From the NCBI RefSeq assembly GCF_026627255.1, contig NZ_JAPNLM010000013.1:164989-228988 (forward strand): a stretch of DNA of 64,000 bases. Direction: 5' to 3'. The translations under genes were made by a program, and so were the position numbers. The notes under the pieces are model-generated. The model searched no databases and had not been told where the DNA came from. It saw only the letters and a program-made list of their open reading frames with translations. Positions within the stretch are counted from its first letter, which is position 1; each line of letters starts with the position of its first letter. The stretch comes from Streptomyces antarcticus (GTDB lineage Bacteria; Actinomycetota; Actinomycetes; Streptomycetales; Streptomycetaceae). This document shows positions 25,133 to 34,249 of this stretch, piece after piece.

Positions 25133-25229
25133 GGCCCACGACCCTAGGTGGCCACCAGGGACCTGCCATAGCCACCCCAGGGGGGTAGGCGGGGGTAGTA
25201 ACCCTCCTCATGGTCGCGCGTCAACCCGG

Positions 25230-25334
25230 ATGTGCGTGCGGTGCGAACGGCTCACCATGGACCCCATGGTCGTCTCCGAGGTGCACGCCGGATGGGGACC
25301 AGGGTTCAACGTCTACGCTTCCGCGTACGGATGA
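25230..25334 (+). CDS. Possible 34-residue small protein with a CxxC motif
   Basis: An open frame from ATG 25230 to TGA 25334 encodes a 34-residue peptide starting MCVRCERL and ending NVYASAYG. The following hairpin (25341-25369) and a TAGTAA -10-like hexamer at 25196-25201 frame it as a small transcription unit, divergent from the broken GntR gene. There is no clear ribosome site, and I know no homologue. It could be a small DNA- or metal-binding peptide, or just an untranslated region. Confidence 0.35.
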   Translation: MCVRCERLTMDPMVVSEVHAGWGPGFNVYASAYG

Positions 25335-25340
25335 ACGGGA

Positions 25341-25369
25341 GGTGCCGACTCGTTCCCGGAGTCGGCACC
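25341..25369. terminator. 11-bp hairpin after the small ORF
   Basis: GGTGCCGACTC at 25341-25351 pairs exactly with GAGTCGGCACC at 25359-25369 around a 7-base loop, just after the small ORF stop. No other gene ends here, so something upstream is probably transcribed. Confidence 0.6.
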
Positions 25370-25473
25370 CTGGGCAGGCGCCCTCGGCCCGACCCAAGCG
25401 GAATCCCTCTCTCCTGGTGCGGTTATGCTCTGCGGCTGTCAGTCGTCAGTGCGCGGGTGAGGCGGAAACAAGG

Positions 25474-26121
25474 ATGCTTACAGAACGCCAGATATCAGGA
25501 ATACTCCGGCAGATCGCCCGCCAGGACGTCATCGAAATCGGCCCCGAGATGTCCACAGGACGGCTGGCCGCCCTGGCCTACATGGCCGAGCAGTACGGCT
25601 TTGAGTACGGTGAATCGCACCGGACAGGGGGGCAGAACAACTCGGTTGTCCTCGTCCAGATGTACCGAGACCCCCGCCCCGAGGCGCGTGCCCGCGAGGC
25701 GGCCACCATCGCCGCGTACCCGCAGGCGGGAAACGGCGGGGCGGTACCCGGGATGCGACAGGGGTCGCTGAAGCCCCTCCCCGAAGCGCATGAGGCCGTC
25801 GCCCGACTGAAGGACCGGATCGGGTTCGATGTCATGGCCAAGGCCGCGGACAAGCGCCAGAAGACGATCGCATGGGGATGGTGCGGGGTCCTGGTCCTCG
25901 TCCTGCTCATCATCGGGATGCCGGTTGCCGCGCTGGCCGGCGGCGCTGCGCTCGCAGCGTTCCTGACCGGAGCGTTCAAATTGGGCGAGTTCCGCCGACA
26001 GCGGATCGCACGGCGGCTGACAGACGCCGGGTTCGTTTCGGTACAGGACGAGTACGGGCGCCAGCGCTTTCTGCGTCCTGGTCAGCAACTGCCCGGCCAC
26101 GCCAACCCGTTCGCCTCCTGA
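25474..26121 (+). CDS. Membrane protein of unknown function
   Basis: 215 residues. An N-terminal soluble part (1-120), beginning MLTERQISGILRQIARQDVI and probably helical, is followed by a hydrophobic hairpin (about 133-170: WGWCGVLVLVLLIIGMPVAALA, then GGAALAAFLTG) and a basic C-terminal region. GAGGCGGA lies before ATG 25474. Codon bias is somewhat weaker than in flanking genes. I recognise no family. It sits with the GntR remnant in the only part of this stretch without conserved neighbours, which suggests an insertion. Confidence 0.6.
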   Translation: MLTERQISGILRQIARQDVIEIGPEMSTGRLAALAYMAEQYGFEYGESHRTGGQNNSVVLVQMYRDPRPEARAREAATIAAYPQAGNGGAVPGMRQGSLKPLPEAHEAVARLKDRIGFDVMAKAADKRQKTIAWGWCGVLVLVLLIIGMPVAALAGGAALAAFLTGAFKLGEFRRQRIARRLTDAGFVSVQDEYGRQRFLRPGQQLPGHANPFAS

Positions 26122-26419
26122 CAGCTCGTCCACTCAGCGGAGCGGGCAGTGCAGTTCGGGGCTGGACCTGTTGGGTGAGCACGTCACCACGGCTACGGAA
26201 TGGAAGAGCGTGCCGGCCAGGTAGTGGCCGAGCGACACATCCCCTTCGCCGGGGCAAACCCTGGAGTCCCCTTGCCCCGCGTCCGGGCCGACTCCGGACT
26301 GCTCCCGTTCCGGCATAGGCGATCTTGTCGGCTGGGATCTGGCCCGCGAGCCCGGCAGTGCCCCCCGCATGGGCTAAATTTGGACCCTCGCACGCAGGAA
26401 TCGGTTGGGGAGAACGCAA
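26122..26419. other. Intergenic region before manC
   Basis: About 300 bases with no gene I can support. TAAATT at 26375-26380 is an A/T-rich hexamer placed as a -10 for manC, but no matching -35 is visible. Confidence 0.4.
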
Positions 26420-27502
26420 ATGACGGAAGCGATCCTGCTGGTCGGCGGCCAAGGAACGCGCTTGCGTCCCGTGACCGTGAACACGCCCAAGCCGATGGTC
26501 CCCACGGCCGGCGTCCCGTTCCTCGCCCACCAGATAGCCAGGGCCACCGCCGCGGGCGTCACGCACATCGTGATGGCCACCTGCTACCTCGCCGAGGTCT
26601 TCGAGCCGTACTTCGGCGACGGCTCGGAGTTCGGCATCACCCTCGAGTACGTGGTCGAGGACGAGCCCCTGGGCACCGGCGGGGCCATCCGCAACGCCGC
26701 GCAGCGCCTGACGGGCGGCCCGGACTCCTCCGTCCTCGTCTTCAACGGCGACATCCTCACCGGCCTGGACATCGCCGGGCTCGTCTCCGCTCACGAGGCG
26801 GCCGACGCGGACGTCTCCCTGCACCTGGTGCAGGTCGAGGACCCGCGCGCCTTCGGCCTGGTCCCCACCGACTCCGACGGGCGGGTGCTGGCCTTCACGG
26901 AGAAGCCGCAGACCCCGGAAGAGATCATCACCGACCAGATCAACGCCGGCTGCTACGTCTTCCGCCGCAGCGTCATCGACTCCATCCCGGCCGGCCGGCC
27001 GGTCTCCGTCGAGCGCGAGACCTTCCCCGGTCTCCTCGCCTCCGGGGCCAACCTCCACGGAGTCACCGAGAACACGTACTGGATGGACCTCGGCAAGCCG
27101 GAGGCCATCGTCCAGGCCTCCGCCGACCTGGTCCGCGGCGTGGTCTCCTCCCCGGCCGTCCCCGGGCGCCGCGGCGAGTCCCTGGTGCTGCCCGGCGCCG
27201 AGGTCGCCGCCGACGCGAAGCTGTCGGGAGGAACCGTCGTGGGCGCCGGAGCCCGCATCGAGGCCGGGGCGGTCGTCGAGGGCTCCATCGTGCTGGCCGG
27301 GGCCTTCATCGGCCCGGACGCGCAGGTCAGCGCCAGCCTGATCGGCGCCGGGGCCTCGGTCGGCCCCCGCAGCGTGCTCGACAGCGCGGTCATCGGCGAC
27401 GGGGCCGTCGTCGGCGCCGACAACGAGCTCCGCGCCGGCGTCCGCGTGTGGTGCGGCGCCGAGCTGCCCGCCGCCGCGATCCGCTTCTCCTCCGACTCCT
27501 GA
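26420..27502 (+). CDS. manC: Mannose-1-phosphate guanylyltransferase (NDP-sugar pyrophosphorylase)
   Basis: 360 residues. The nucleotidyltransferase domain begins with LVGGQGTRLRPVT and has TPKPMVP (sugar-phosphate lysine), DEPLGTGGAI and FNGDIL (metal Asp). A left-handed beta-helix of hexapeptide repeats follows from about residue 250, as in GDP-mannose pyrophosphorylases. It would make GDP-mannose from the product of ManB in this window. The start is ATG 26420 with GGGGAG seven bases upstream. Glucose-1-phosphate transferases share the fold; the mannose role is supported by manA/manB and by mycobacterial synteny. Confidence 0.85.
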   Translation: MTEAILLVGGQGTRLRPVTVNTPKPMVPTAGVPFLAHQIARATAAGVTHIVMATCYLAEVFEPYFGDGSEFGITLEYVVEDEPLGTGGAIRNAAQRLTGGPDSSVLVFNGDILTGLDIAGLVSAHEAADADVSLHLVQVEDPRAFGLVPTDSDGRVLAFTEKPQTPEEIITDQINAGCYVFRRSVIDSIPAGRPVSVERETFPGLLASGANLHGVTENTYWMDLGKPEAIVQASADLVRGVVSSPAVPGRRGESLVLPGAEVAADAKLSGGTVVGAGARIEAGAVVEGSIVLAGAFIGPDAQVSASLIGAGASVGPRSVLDSAVIGDGAVVGADNELRAGVRVWCGAELPAAAIRFSSDS

Positions 27503-27530
27503 CACCGACGGCTCCTGACTCCCGACGTAC

Positions 27531-27566
27531 GGGAGGGGGTGGCGGGAGACCCCGCCACCCCCTCCC
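27531..27566. terminator. 16-bp perfect hairpin, bidirectional
   Basis: 27531-27546 pairs exactly with 27551-27566 around AGAC, between convergent manC and the first LCP gene. Confidence 0.85.
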
Positions 27567-27593
27567 GCCGTCACCCGGCCGGCCGGGCGCCGC

Positions 27594-28931
27594 TCACTGG
27601 CCGCGGACGGTGACCTTCTCGTCGTTCTGGATCTGCTTGACCAGCTGCTGCACCTTCGCCTTGTCCCAGACGAGGTTCCCGCCGCGCTGACCGGAGATCG
27701 GCATGTTCATCGAGACGCCGTCACCGCCGTTGACGCCCTTCATCGCGAAGAACATCTGGCCCATGTCCCACAGGCCCATGTCCTTGTCCACGATCAGCGT
27801 GTCCAGGCCCGCGCCCAGCATCGGGTAGAGCGAGAACGGGTTGAGGACCGTCCCCGGCGTCGCCGCCTGGCTCGCGAGCGCCGACAGGAACTTCTGCTGG
27901 TTCTTCGTCCGCTGGAGGTCCGACTCGGCGAAGGCGTACCGGGTCCGTACGAACGCCAGCGACTGCTCGCCGTTCAGCGTCTGCTTGCCGGCCTGGAAGT
28001 CGGCGCCCGACTTCTCGTCCTTGAAGGCCTTCTCGATGTCGAGCTCCACCCCGCCCAGCGCGTCCACGATGTTCGCGAAGCCGGCGAAGCCGATCTCCGC
28101 GTAGTGGTCGATGCGCAGGCCGGTGTTGTGCTCCACCGTCCGTACGAGCAGCTCCGGACCGTCCTCCGCGTACGCCGCGTTCAGCTTGACCCGCCGCCCC
28201 TCGCCCGCGAACTTCTTGCCCGACTGGGAGCCCACGAACGACGGGATCTCCACGTCCGAGTCGCGCGGCAGCGAGATCATCGTGTTCCCGCTGGAGCACT
28301 TGGCCAGGATCATCATCGAGTCGGTCCGCTTGCCCTCGGCCGAGCCCGTGTGGAGCTTCTTCTTCTCCTCGGCGGACATGCCCTCGCGGCTGTCGGAGCC
28401 CACGATCAGGTACGTCGTGCAGTCCCCCTCCTTCGGGCGCTCGATCACCTTGGCGAGGTCCACCTCCCGGCGCACCTTGGAGTCGGCCCAGAAGTAGGTG
28501 GCGACCGTCGTCACCAGCAGTGCGGAGACCAGCACGATCGAGCCGACCTTGATCCGCCTGCGCCAGTCCGGAGCCGGGCCGGGCGCCCGCCCGGGGCGGC
28601 CGGGCCCCGACGGCGGCTGCGTCGGCCCGCCGGGCCCCGCGGGGCCGGCCGGCGAGCCGTAGACCTGGCCGGTGTTGTAGCCGCTGTCGAAGCCGCCGTA
28701 GGTGTCGTGGCCCTGCGCGTGCTGCGGGGGCACTCCCGGTACGGGCGGCGCCGGAGTTCCGGGCCGCCGGCCGGGCGGCGGGACCGCCGGGCGCGGGGGC
28801 TGCTGCCGCTGGACGTGCCGCATCCGCTGCGCGCCCTCGGGCCGCGCCTGCGCGCTGCCGCGTCCGTACCCGTCGTCAGGGCGGTCGCGCTCGTCGCGGT
28901 CGCCGTTCCGCCCTGCTGGCCAGTCATTCAT
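27594..28931 (-). CDS. LytR-CpsA-Psr (LCP) family glycopolymer transferase 1
   Basis: 445 residues: a cytoplasmic Pro/Gly/Arg-rich tail to about 130, one membrane helix (VGSIVLVSALLVTTVATYFW), then the extracellular LCP domain. LCP enzymes move glycopolymers from lipid carriers onto peptidoglycan. Catalytic-site motifs are IVGSDSREGM, RTDSMMIL and SLPRDSDVEIP, with FVRTRYAFAESDLQR further on. There is no LytR_C domain; the chain ends soon after the LCP core. ATG 28931 starts MNDWPAGR. It is the first of five LCP genes within 10 kb. Confidence 0.93.
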   Translation of the reverse strand: MNDWPAGRNGDRDERDRPDDGYGRGSAQARPEGAQRMRHVQRQQPPRPAVPPPGRRPGTPAPPVPGVPPQHAQGHDTYGGFDSGYNTGQVYGSPAGPAGPGGPTQPPSGPGRPGRAPGPAPDWRRRIKVGSIVLVSALLVTTVATYFWADSKVRREVDLAKVIERPKEGDCTTYLIVGSDSREGMSAEEKKKLHTGSAEGKRTDSMMILAKCSSGNTMISLPRDSDVEIPSFVGSQSGKKFAGEGRRVKLNAAYAEDGPELLVRTVEHNTGLRIDHYAEIGFAGFANIVDALGGVELDIEKAFKDEKSGADFQAGKQTLNGEQSLAFVRTRYAFAESDLQRTKNQQKFLSALASQAATPGTVLNPFSLYPMLGAGLDTLIVDKDMGLWDMGQMFFAMKGVNGGDGVSMNMPISGQRGGNLVWDKAKVQQLVKQIQNDEKVTVRGQ

Positions 28932-29025
28932 GCGCCCTAGGATGCACGCCCGGGCGTGTCGTCCGACAGCCCGGGTGGCGTTCCGTACCGGTGCTGTTGC
29001 AGAGCTGATGCCTCCGGTACCCAAC

Positions 29026-29031
29026 TAAGGT
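29026..29031 (+). promoter_or_regulatory. -10 element TAAGGT, leaderless-type (thioesterase)
   Basis: Six bases separate this hexamer from ATG 29038, so ATG 29038 would be the first transcribed codon. ATG 29032 would lie before the start of transcription. Confidence 0.5.
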
Positions 29032-29037
29032 ATGCGT

Positions 29038-29574
29038 ATGACAGACATACCGGTCGAGCTGCCGGGGAAGCCGACCGCGGCCTCCCGGACCACCCTCAGC
29101 CACATCATGACCGCGAACGACACCAACCTCCTCGGCACCGTGCACGGCGGTGTGATCATGAAGCTGGTGGACGACGCGGCCGGAGCCGTCGCCGGCCGCC
29201 ACTCCGGCGGCCCCGCGGTCACCGCGTCCATGGACGAGATGGCCTTCCTGGCCCCCGTCCGCGTCGGCGACCTCGTCCACGTGAAGGCCCAGTGCAACTG
29301 GACCGGCCGCTCCTCGATGGAGATCGGCGTACGGGTCCTGGCGGAGCGGTGGAACGAGTCCACCCCCGCCACCCAGGTCGGCAGCGCCTACCTCGTCTTC
29401 GCGGCGGTCGACGCCGAGGGCAAGCCCCGCACGGTGCCGCCCGTGCTCCCGGAGACCGAGCGCGACGAGCGGCGCTACCAGGAGGCCCAGATCCGCCGCA
29501 CCCACCGGCTCGCCCGCCGCCAGGCGATCATGGCGCTGCGCGAGGAGCGGGCGGCGCAGGGCTTCGACGACTGA
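29038..29574 (+). CDS. Acyl-CoA thioesterase, hotdog fold
   Basis: 178 residues, one hotdog domain of the BACH/YciA-type acyl-CoA hydrolases. The key segment is NDTNLLGTVHGGVIMKLVDD, with the catalytic Asp and the HGG turn, followed by VTASMDEMAFLAPVRVGD. The C-terminal 40 residues are charged and helical. It cleaves acyl-CoA to CoA and free acid in the cytosol. ATG 29038 is favoured by the leaderless promoter; ATG 29032 adds two residues. It stands between two LCP genes on the opposite strand. Confidence 0.88.
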   Translation: MTDIPVELPGKPTAASRTTLSHIMTANDTNLLGTVHGGVIMKLVDDAAGAVAGRHSGGPAVTASMDEMAFLAPVRVGDLVHVKAQCNWTGRSSMEIGVRVLAERWNESTPATQVGSAYLVFAAVDAEGKPRTVPPVLPETERDERRYQEAQIRRTHRLARRQAIMALREERAAQGFDD

Positions 29575-29664
29575 CGGCCGCCGGCCGGCCTCCGCCACCA
29601 CGAGGCCGGCAGCGGCCACCGGCCGTCACGGCGCCGGCGCCCCCGCCACCCGCGGCCGCCCCGG

Positions 29665-31161
29665 CTACGTCCCGCAGACCACCTGGTCGCCGGTGACCGC
29701 CCCGGTCGCCCCGCCCTGGTACGGGTCCTCCGCGCGCACCGGAACCACCTTGCGGTAGTCCGCGCCCGCGATCACCACCACGGTCCGCCCCTGCCCCGGT
29801 ACGGCCCGCAGCTCGCTGCCCGGCAGGGCCGTGGACACCGTACGGGCGGAGCGGTCCCAGCGCGGGTCGTACGTGATCACCGTGCGCTTGACCTCGCGGC
29901 TGGCGCCGTTGCCCGGGGCCCGGGTGGTGTCGAAGCCGGTGGCGCGCAGGGCCGCGTCCACCCGCCCGCCCAGACCGTCGATCCGCGTCCCGTTCTCCAC
30001 CTGGACCCGGATCTGCTGCGGCGGCACGTCCACCGGCACGGACGCCGGCCGGCCCCGGCCCGGACCGGGCCGGGCGGGGGCCAGCGGCCGGTCCTCCCGT
30101 ACCGCCGCGAACAGCTTGGCCGCCTTCGCCTCGTCCCACTTCACGGTGGAGCCGATGCCCTTGACCCGGTACGAGGGGCTGCCGATCGGCACCGAGGCGA
30201 ACTCCGACGAGGACGGGGTGAAGTCCCGCATGGCCTGGCCGAGCGCGAGCATCTGCTCCGAACCGAAGCCGGTGTCGGCCCGGACCGACCCGAGCAGGGT
30301 GGAGCTGACCTGCTTGAACTTGACCGGGTTCAGCAGCACCCCGCCGCCGGTCGCCTGCTTGATCAGGGCGGCGATGAACCGCTGCTGGCGCTGCATCCGG
30401 CCCAGGTCGGACGCCCCGTCGATGTGGCGCGAGCGCACGTACTGCAGGGCCTGGCCGCCGGTGAGCCGGTGCGTGCCGGGCAGCAGGTCCAGGCCGGTGG
30501 AGGTGTCGCGCATGGTCTTGGCGGTGCAGATCTCCACGCCGCCCATCGCGTCGACCGTCCTCATGAAGCTGGTGAAGTCGACCTCCAGGTAGTGGTCGAT
30601 CTTCACCCGGGTCATGTTCTCCACGGTCCGCACGGTCAGGTTCGGCCCGCCCTCCGCGTACGCCGCGTTCAGCTTCACGGGGTGCGGCTTGTGGGCCTTG
30701 CCCGTGACCAGGTCCTGGTGCGCGGGCACCTCGGCGTAGCTGTCGCGGGGCAGGCTGATCACGCTCGCCCGCTCCCGGTCGGCCGACAGGTGCACCAGCA
30801 TGATCGTGTCGGTGCAGTGGCAGGGCGCGCCGCCGAGGCGGTACTCGCGCTTCTCCTCCGGGGTGATCTTCTCCCGGCCGTCGGTGCCGACCAGCAGGAA
30901 GTTCATGCCGTGCCCGGCCTGGGGGCGGTTCTTCATGTCCTTGAACGGGTCCACCCGCTCGATCCCGGTGTCCAGGCCGGTCATCACGGCGTGCCCGACG
31001 GCCCCCGAGCCCAGCACCACCACCGACAGGCCGGCCGCGAGCCGCACCCCCCACCGGGGCCGGTCACCGCGGTGCCGGGCCGGGCCGCCGCCGGGTCCGC
31101 GCCGCGCGCGCTGCGGCTCGGGCGGCCTGGCGGGACGGATGGGGCGGTGCGGCTGGGGCAC
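29665..31161 (-). CDS. LCP family glycopolymer transferase 2, with LytR_C domain
   Basis: 498 residues: an Arg/Pro-rich cytoplasmic tail, a membrane helix (LAAGLSVVVLGSGAVGHAVM), the LCP domain with LLVGTDGREKI, CTDTIMLVHL and SLPRDSYAEVP, and a C-terminal LytR_C domain (about 390-485, IRVQVENGTRIDGLGGRVDA). LytR_C is a common add-on of actinobacterial LCP proteins. GTG 31161 is preferred because GGAGG stands eight bases upstream; an earlier GTG three codons before it is possible. It faces the glycosyltransferase gene across a short divergent promoter region. Confidence 0.92.
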   Translation of the reverse strand: MPQPHRPIRPARPPEPQRARRGPGGGPARHRGDRPRWGVRLAAGLSVVVLGSGAVGHAVMTGLDTGIERVDPFKDMKNRPQAGHGMNFLLVGTDGREKITPEEKREYRLGGAPCHCTDTIMLVHLSADRERASVISLPRDSYAEVPAHQDLVTGKAHKPHPVKLNAAYAEGGPNLTVRTVENMTRVKIDHYLEVDFTSFMRTVDAMGGVEICTAKTMRDTSTGLDLLPGTHRLTGGQALQYVRSRHIDGASDLGRMQRQQRFIAALIKQATGGGVLLNPVKFKQVSSTLLGSVRADTGFGSEQMLALGQAMRDFTPSSSEFASVPIGSPSYRVKGIGSTVKWDEAKAAKLFAAVREDRPLAPARPGPGRGRPASVPVDVPPQQIRVQVENGTRIDGLGGRVDAALRATGFDTTRAPGNGASREVKRTVITYDPRWDRSARTVSTALPGSELRAVPGQGRTVVVIAGADYRKVVPVRAEDPYQGGATGAVTGDQVVCGT

Positions 31162-31327
31162 GGTGGACACCTCCGCGTGGACAGCAGGGGGACGGTCGGT
31201 CGTTCCGTCTGATTCGGCTGAACAGTAGGCCCATACGATCAGCTTCTGTCCGTACCGCTCATTCGGCGCGCACCCGGTTCCCCCGTACGCGGTAACGTGA
31301 CACCGATACCCGACCTTGAAGGACGAC

Positions 31328-32353
31328 ATGCCCGCCCAGCAGCCCGCAGTCTCGGTGATCATGCCGGTGCTCAACGAGGAGCACTACCTCCGCGATTCCG
31401 TCCGCCACATCCTGGAACAGGAGTACGCGGGCGAGATGGAGGTGGTGATCGCCCTCGGGCCGTCCACGGACCGCACCGACGAGATCGCCGCCGCACTCGT
31501 CGCCGAGGACCCGCGCGTCCACACCGTCCCGAACCCCACCGGCCGGACCCCGGCGGCCCTCAACGCCGCCATCAAGGCCTCGCGACACCCCATCGTGGTG
31601 CGCGTCGACGGTCACGGCATGCTCTCCCCGAACTACATCGCCACCGCCGTCCGCCTCCTCGACGAGACGGGCGCGCAGAACGTCGGCGGCATCATGCACG
31701 CCGAGGGCGAGAACGCCTGGGAGGAGGCCGTCGCCGCGGCGATGACCTCCCGGATCGGCGTCGGCAACGCGCCCTTCCACACCGGCGGCCGGGCCGGACC
31801 GGCCGAGACGGTCTACCTCGGCGTCTTCCGCCGCGAGGCGCTGGAGCAGCAGGGCGGATACAACGAGGAGTTCATCCGCGCCCAGGACTGGGAGCTGAAC
31901 TTCCGCATCCGCGGGGCGGGCGGCCTGATCTGGTTCTCGCCGGAGCTGAAGGTCCAGTACCGGCCGCGGCGTTCCGTACGGGCCCTGGCCAAGCAGTACA
32001 AGGACTACGGGCGCTGGCGCCACGTGGTGGCCCGCTACCACTCGGGCTCCATCAACCCGCGCTACCTCGCCCCGCCGACGCTCGTGTGTGCCCTCGCGGC
32101 GAGCGTGGTCGTCGGCGCGGCCGTCACCCCGTGGGGCTTCGCGGTCCCGGCCGGCTACCTCGCGGGCATCGTCGTCGGCGCGGTCCCGGCGGGCCGGGGC
32201 CTCCCCCTGAAGGCCCGGGTACGGATCCCGGTGGCCCTCGCCACCATGCACCTGTGCTGGGGCTTCGGCTTCCTGACGAGCCCGCGCGCGCTGGCGAAGC
32301 GGCTGATCGCGACCCGCCGCCCGGTGGTCAGGCGCGACGCCTCGCAGGTCTGA
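31328..32353 (+). CDS. Glycosyltransferase family 2, exopolysaccharide type
   Basis: 341 residues. The GT-A domain fills 1-240: VSVIMPVLNEEHYL, VIALGPSTDRTDEIA, the metal-binding DGHG in place of DxD, and the acceptor-side AQDWELNFRI (a D-W variant of the ED/EDW base motif). Two to three membrane helices follow (245-310). Similar proteins extend lipid-linked sugars in capsule and galactan synthesis. ATG 31328 has AAGGA four bases off; TTG 31316 is an alternative. It lies among five LCP genes, which would attach its product to the wall. Confidence 0.88.
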   Translation: MPAQQPAVSVIMPVLNEEHYLRDSVRHILEQEYAGEMEVVIALGPSTDRTDEIAAALVAEDPRVHTVPNPTGRTPAALNAAIKASRHPIVVRVDGHGMLSPNYIATAVRLLDETGAQNVGGIMHAEGENAWEEAVAAAMTSRIGVGNAPFHTGGRAGPAETVYLGVFRREALEQQGGYNEEFIRAQDWELNFRIRGAGGLIWFSPELKVQYRPRRSVRALAKQYKDYGRWRHVVARYHSGSINPRYLAPPTLVCALAASVVVGAAVTPWGFAVPAGYLAGIVVGAVPAGRGLPLKARVRIPVALATMHLCWGFGFLTSPRALAKRLIATRRPVVRRDASQV

Positions 32354-32378
32354 CCCGTACGCGGGCACGCACGGCGCG

Positions 32379-32418
32379 AGGGGCCCGGCGGCTGTGACCA
32401 CACAGCCGCCGGGCCCCT
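32379..32418. terminator. 18-bp perfect hairpin, bidirectional
   Basis: 32379-32396 pairs exactly with 32401-32418 around ACCA, between the convergent glycosyltransferase and LCP 3 genes. Confidence 0.85.
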
Positions 32419-32432
32419 TCGTACGTACGCCG

Positions 32433-34199
32433 CTACCAGGTGAAGCCGGGCTGGACCGGCATGCACGCCTGGTCGTTGTCGCCGTTGAGCGGGCGGGCGG
32501 AGTCCGGCGCCTTGGTCGGCGCGGGCGGCGGCGGGGTCGGCGCGTCGCCGGTCCGCCAGTCCTTGCCGACGAACAGGACGATGCCGGACACCTCGCCGGA
32601 CTTCTGCACCGAGGACGCCGGCAGCCCGAGCGCGGTCGCCAGGGCGGCGGCGCTGCCCGCCTGGTCCGCGGCGGAGAAGCGGACCACCGTCACGTCCTCG
32701 GCGCCGGTCCGGTTGTCGGCGACGGCCTTGGTGTAGCCCTTGCCGCCCAGCAGGGCGGTGACGTCGCGCGCCCGGTTCCGGGCCGGGGCCTCGGCGCCGT
32801 CCTTGCCGCCGGAGGCGTTGCGGACGCTGACCGCGGTCTTCGCGGGCGGCTCGGCGGCGGCGGTCGGCTGGGCCGCGGGCGCCGTCGGCGCCGGGGTGCC
32901 GGTCGCGGCCGACGGGGAGGCGGCGGGGTCCGCGGGCGTCCCGGAGCCCTTGCCGTCGAGGGCGATGTCCTCGCGGACCATCCGGAACAGGTCCTCGGCC
33001 TCGCCCGACTTGGGCTCGACCCGCCCGTCCATGCCGGACCGGGTGCTGTAGACCCACGGCATGGTGGTCATGGTGATCCGGCCCGGCGGGACCTTCTTGA
33101 GCTCCATGCTGAGGTCGAACAGCTTGTCTATCTTGTTGAGGCCGGTGTCCACGACCATGGCCTCGATGGCCGCCTGCGCCAGGCTGTTGAGCTTCACCGG
33201 GTTGGTGAGCTTGGCGTTCTTGCGGAACTCGCGGGCCATCGAGTTCATGTACTGGTGCTGGGCGTGGGTGCGGCCGATGTCGGTGCCGTCCTCGAAGCCG
33301 TAGCGGGTGCGCAGCCACTGGAGGGCCTGCTGGCCCTGGATGACGCTCTCGCCCTTCGGCAGCTTCAGGCCGGAGCCCTTGCCGTCGCGGGTGAGGGAGT
33401 GCACGTTCTGCTCGACGCAGACCGGGACGCCGCCGATGGCGTCCGCCATCGAGACCACGCCCTTGAAGTCGATCATCATGAAGTGATCGATGGGGATCTT
33501 GGTCAGTTCCGTCCAGGCGGCCACCGTGCAGCCCGGTCCGCCGCGGCTGAGGGACTCGTTGGTCTGGACGAGCCCCTTGCTGGCCTCGTGCACCTTGCCG
33601 CCCGGCTCGGTGCACTTGGGCATCATCAGGATCGTGTCGCGCGGCATCGACACCACGGACATGTTGCTGCGGTCGGCGGAGAGGTGCAGCAGCATCTGTA
33701 CGTCCGCGAGGGGCGGGCCGTCGAAGGTGTCGGTGGCGCCGCCGAGGGCCTGGTTCGCCGCGTCGTCACGCGCGTCGGAGCCGATGAGCAGGATGTTCAG
33801 CGGGGTCTGGCCGAAGGCGTTGGGCTTGGAGCCGCCCAGTTTGTTCTCGCCGAGGTTGAGGGCGTCGGTCTGGATGCTGCCGTTCAGGTGGCGGTAGTAC
33901 AGGTAACCGGCCGCCCCCGTGCCGAGTATGAGCAGGGACAGCACGGAGGCCGTCCAGCGCAGCACGCGCCGTCGTCCCCGCCGGCCGCCCGCCGCCCGCC
34001 GGGCGGCCCGGGAGCCGTCCCGCGGCGGAGGCACCGCGCCGGAGGCGCCCGTACCGTCGCCGGAGCCGGCAGTGCCGGCAGAGTCACCGGAGTCGCCGGA
34101 TATGCCGCCGGACGTGTCTCCGGCGGTCCCGGCGGTCCCGGCGGTCCGAGCGGTCGCCCCCTCCCTCCGCACGCTGCTGTGCCTCACGCGTCCCCCCAT
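32433..34199 (-). CDS. LCP family glycopolymer transferase 3, with LytR_C domain
   Basis: 588 residues: a Gly/Asp/Thr-rich cytoplasmic tail of about 75, a membrane helix (TASVLSLLILGTGAAGYLYY), the LCP domain (LLIGSDARDDA, ADVQMLLHLSADRS, SMPRDTILMMP, RTRYGFEDGTDIGR), a Pro/Ala-rich spacer and a LytR_C domain at about 465-560. A pair of cysteines (KCTEP, PGCTVAA) inside the LCP domain also occurs in LCP 4 and 5, suggesting a disulfide-bearing subgroup. GAGGGGATC precedes ATG 34199. About 50 bases upstream LCP 4 ends, so they probably share a message. Confidence 0.92.
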   Translation of the reverse strand: MGGRVRHSSVRREGATARTAGTAGTAGDTSGGISGDSGDSAGTAGSGDGTGASGAVPPPRDGSRAARRAAGGRRGRRRVLRWTASVLSLLILGTGAAGYLYYRHLNGSIQTDALNLGENKLGGSKPNAFGQTPLNILLIGSDARDDAANQALGGATDTFDGPPLADVQMLLHLSADRSNMSVVSMPRDTILMMPKCTEPGGKVHEASKGLVQTNESLSRGGPGCTVAAWTELTKIPIDHFMMIDFKGVVSMADAIGGVPVCVEQNVHSLTRDGKGSGLKLPKGESVIQGQQALQWLRTRYGFEDGTDIGRTHAQHQYMNSMAREFRKNAKLTNPVKLNSLAQAAIEAMVVDTGLNKIDKLFDLSMELKKVPPGRITMTTMPWVYSTRSGMDGRVEPKSGEAEDLFRMVREDIALDGKGSGTPADPAASPSAATGTPAPTAPAAQPTAAAEPPAKTAVSVRNASGGKDGAEAPARNRARDVTALLGGKGYTKAVADNRTGAEDVTVVRFSAADQAGSAAALATALGLPASSVQKSGEVSGIVLFVGKDWRTGDAPTPPPPAPTKAPDSARPLNGDNDQACMPVQPGFTW

Positions 34200-34249
34200 C
34201 AAGATCCCCTCGTGCTTCGTGTGGTGCCGGTCCTACCGGCCGTGATCGG

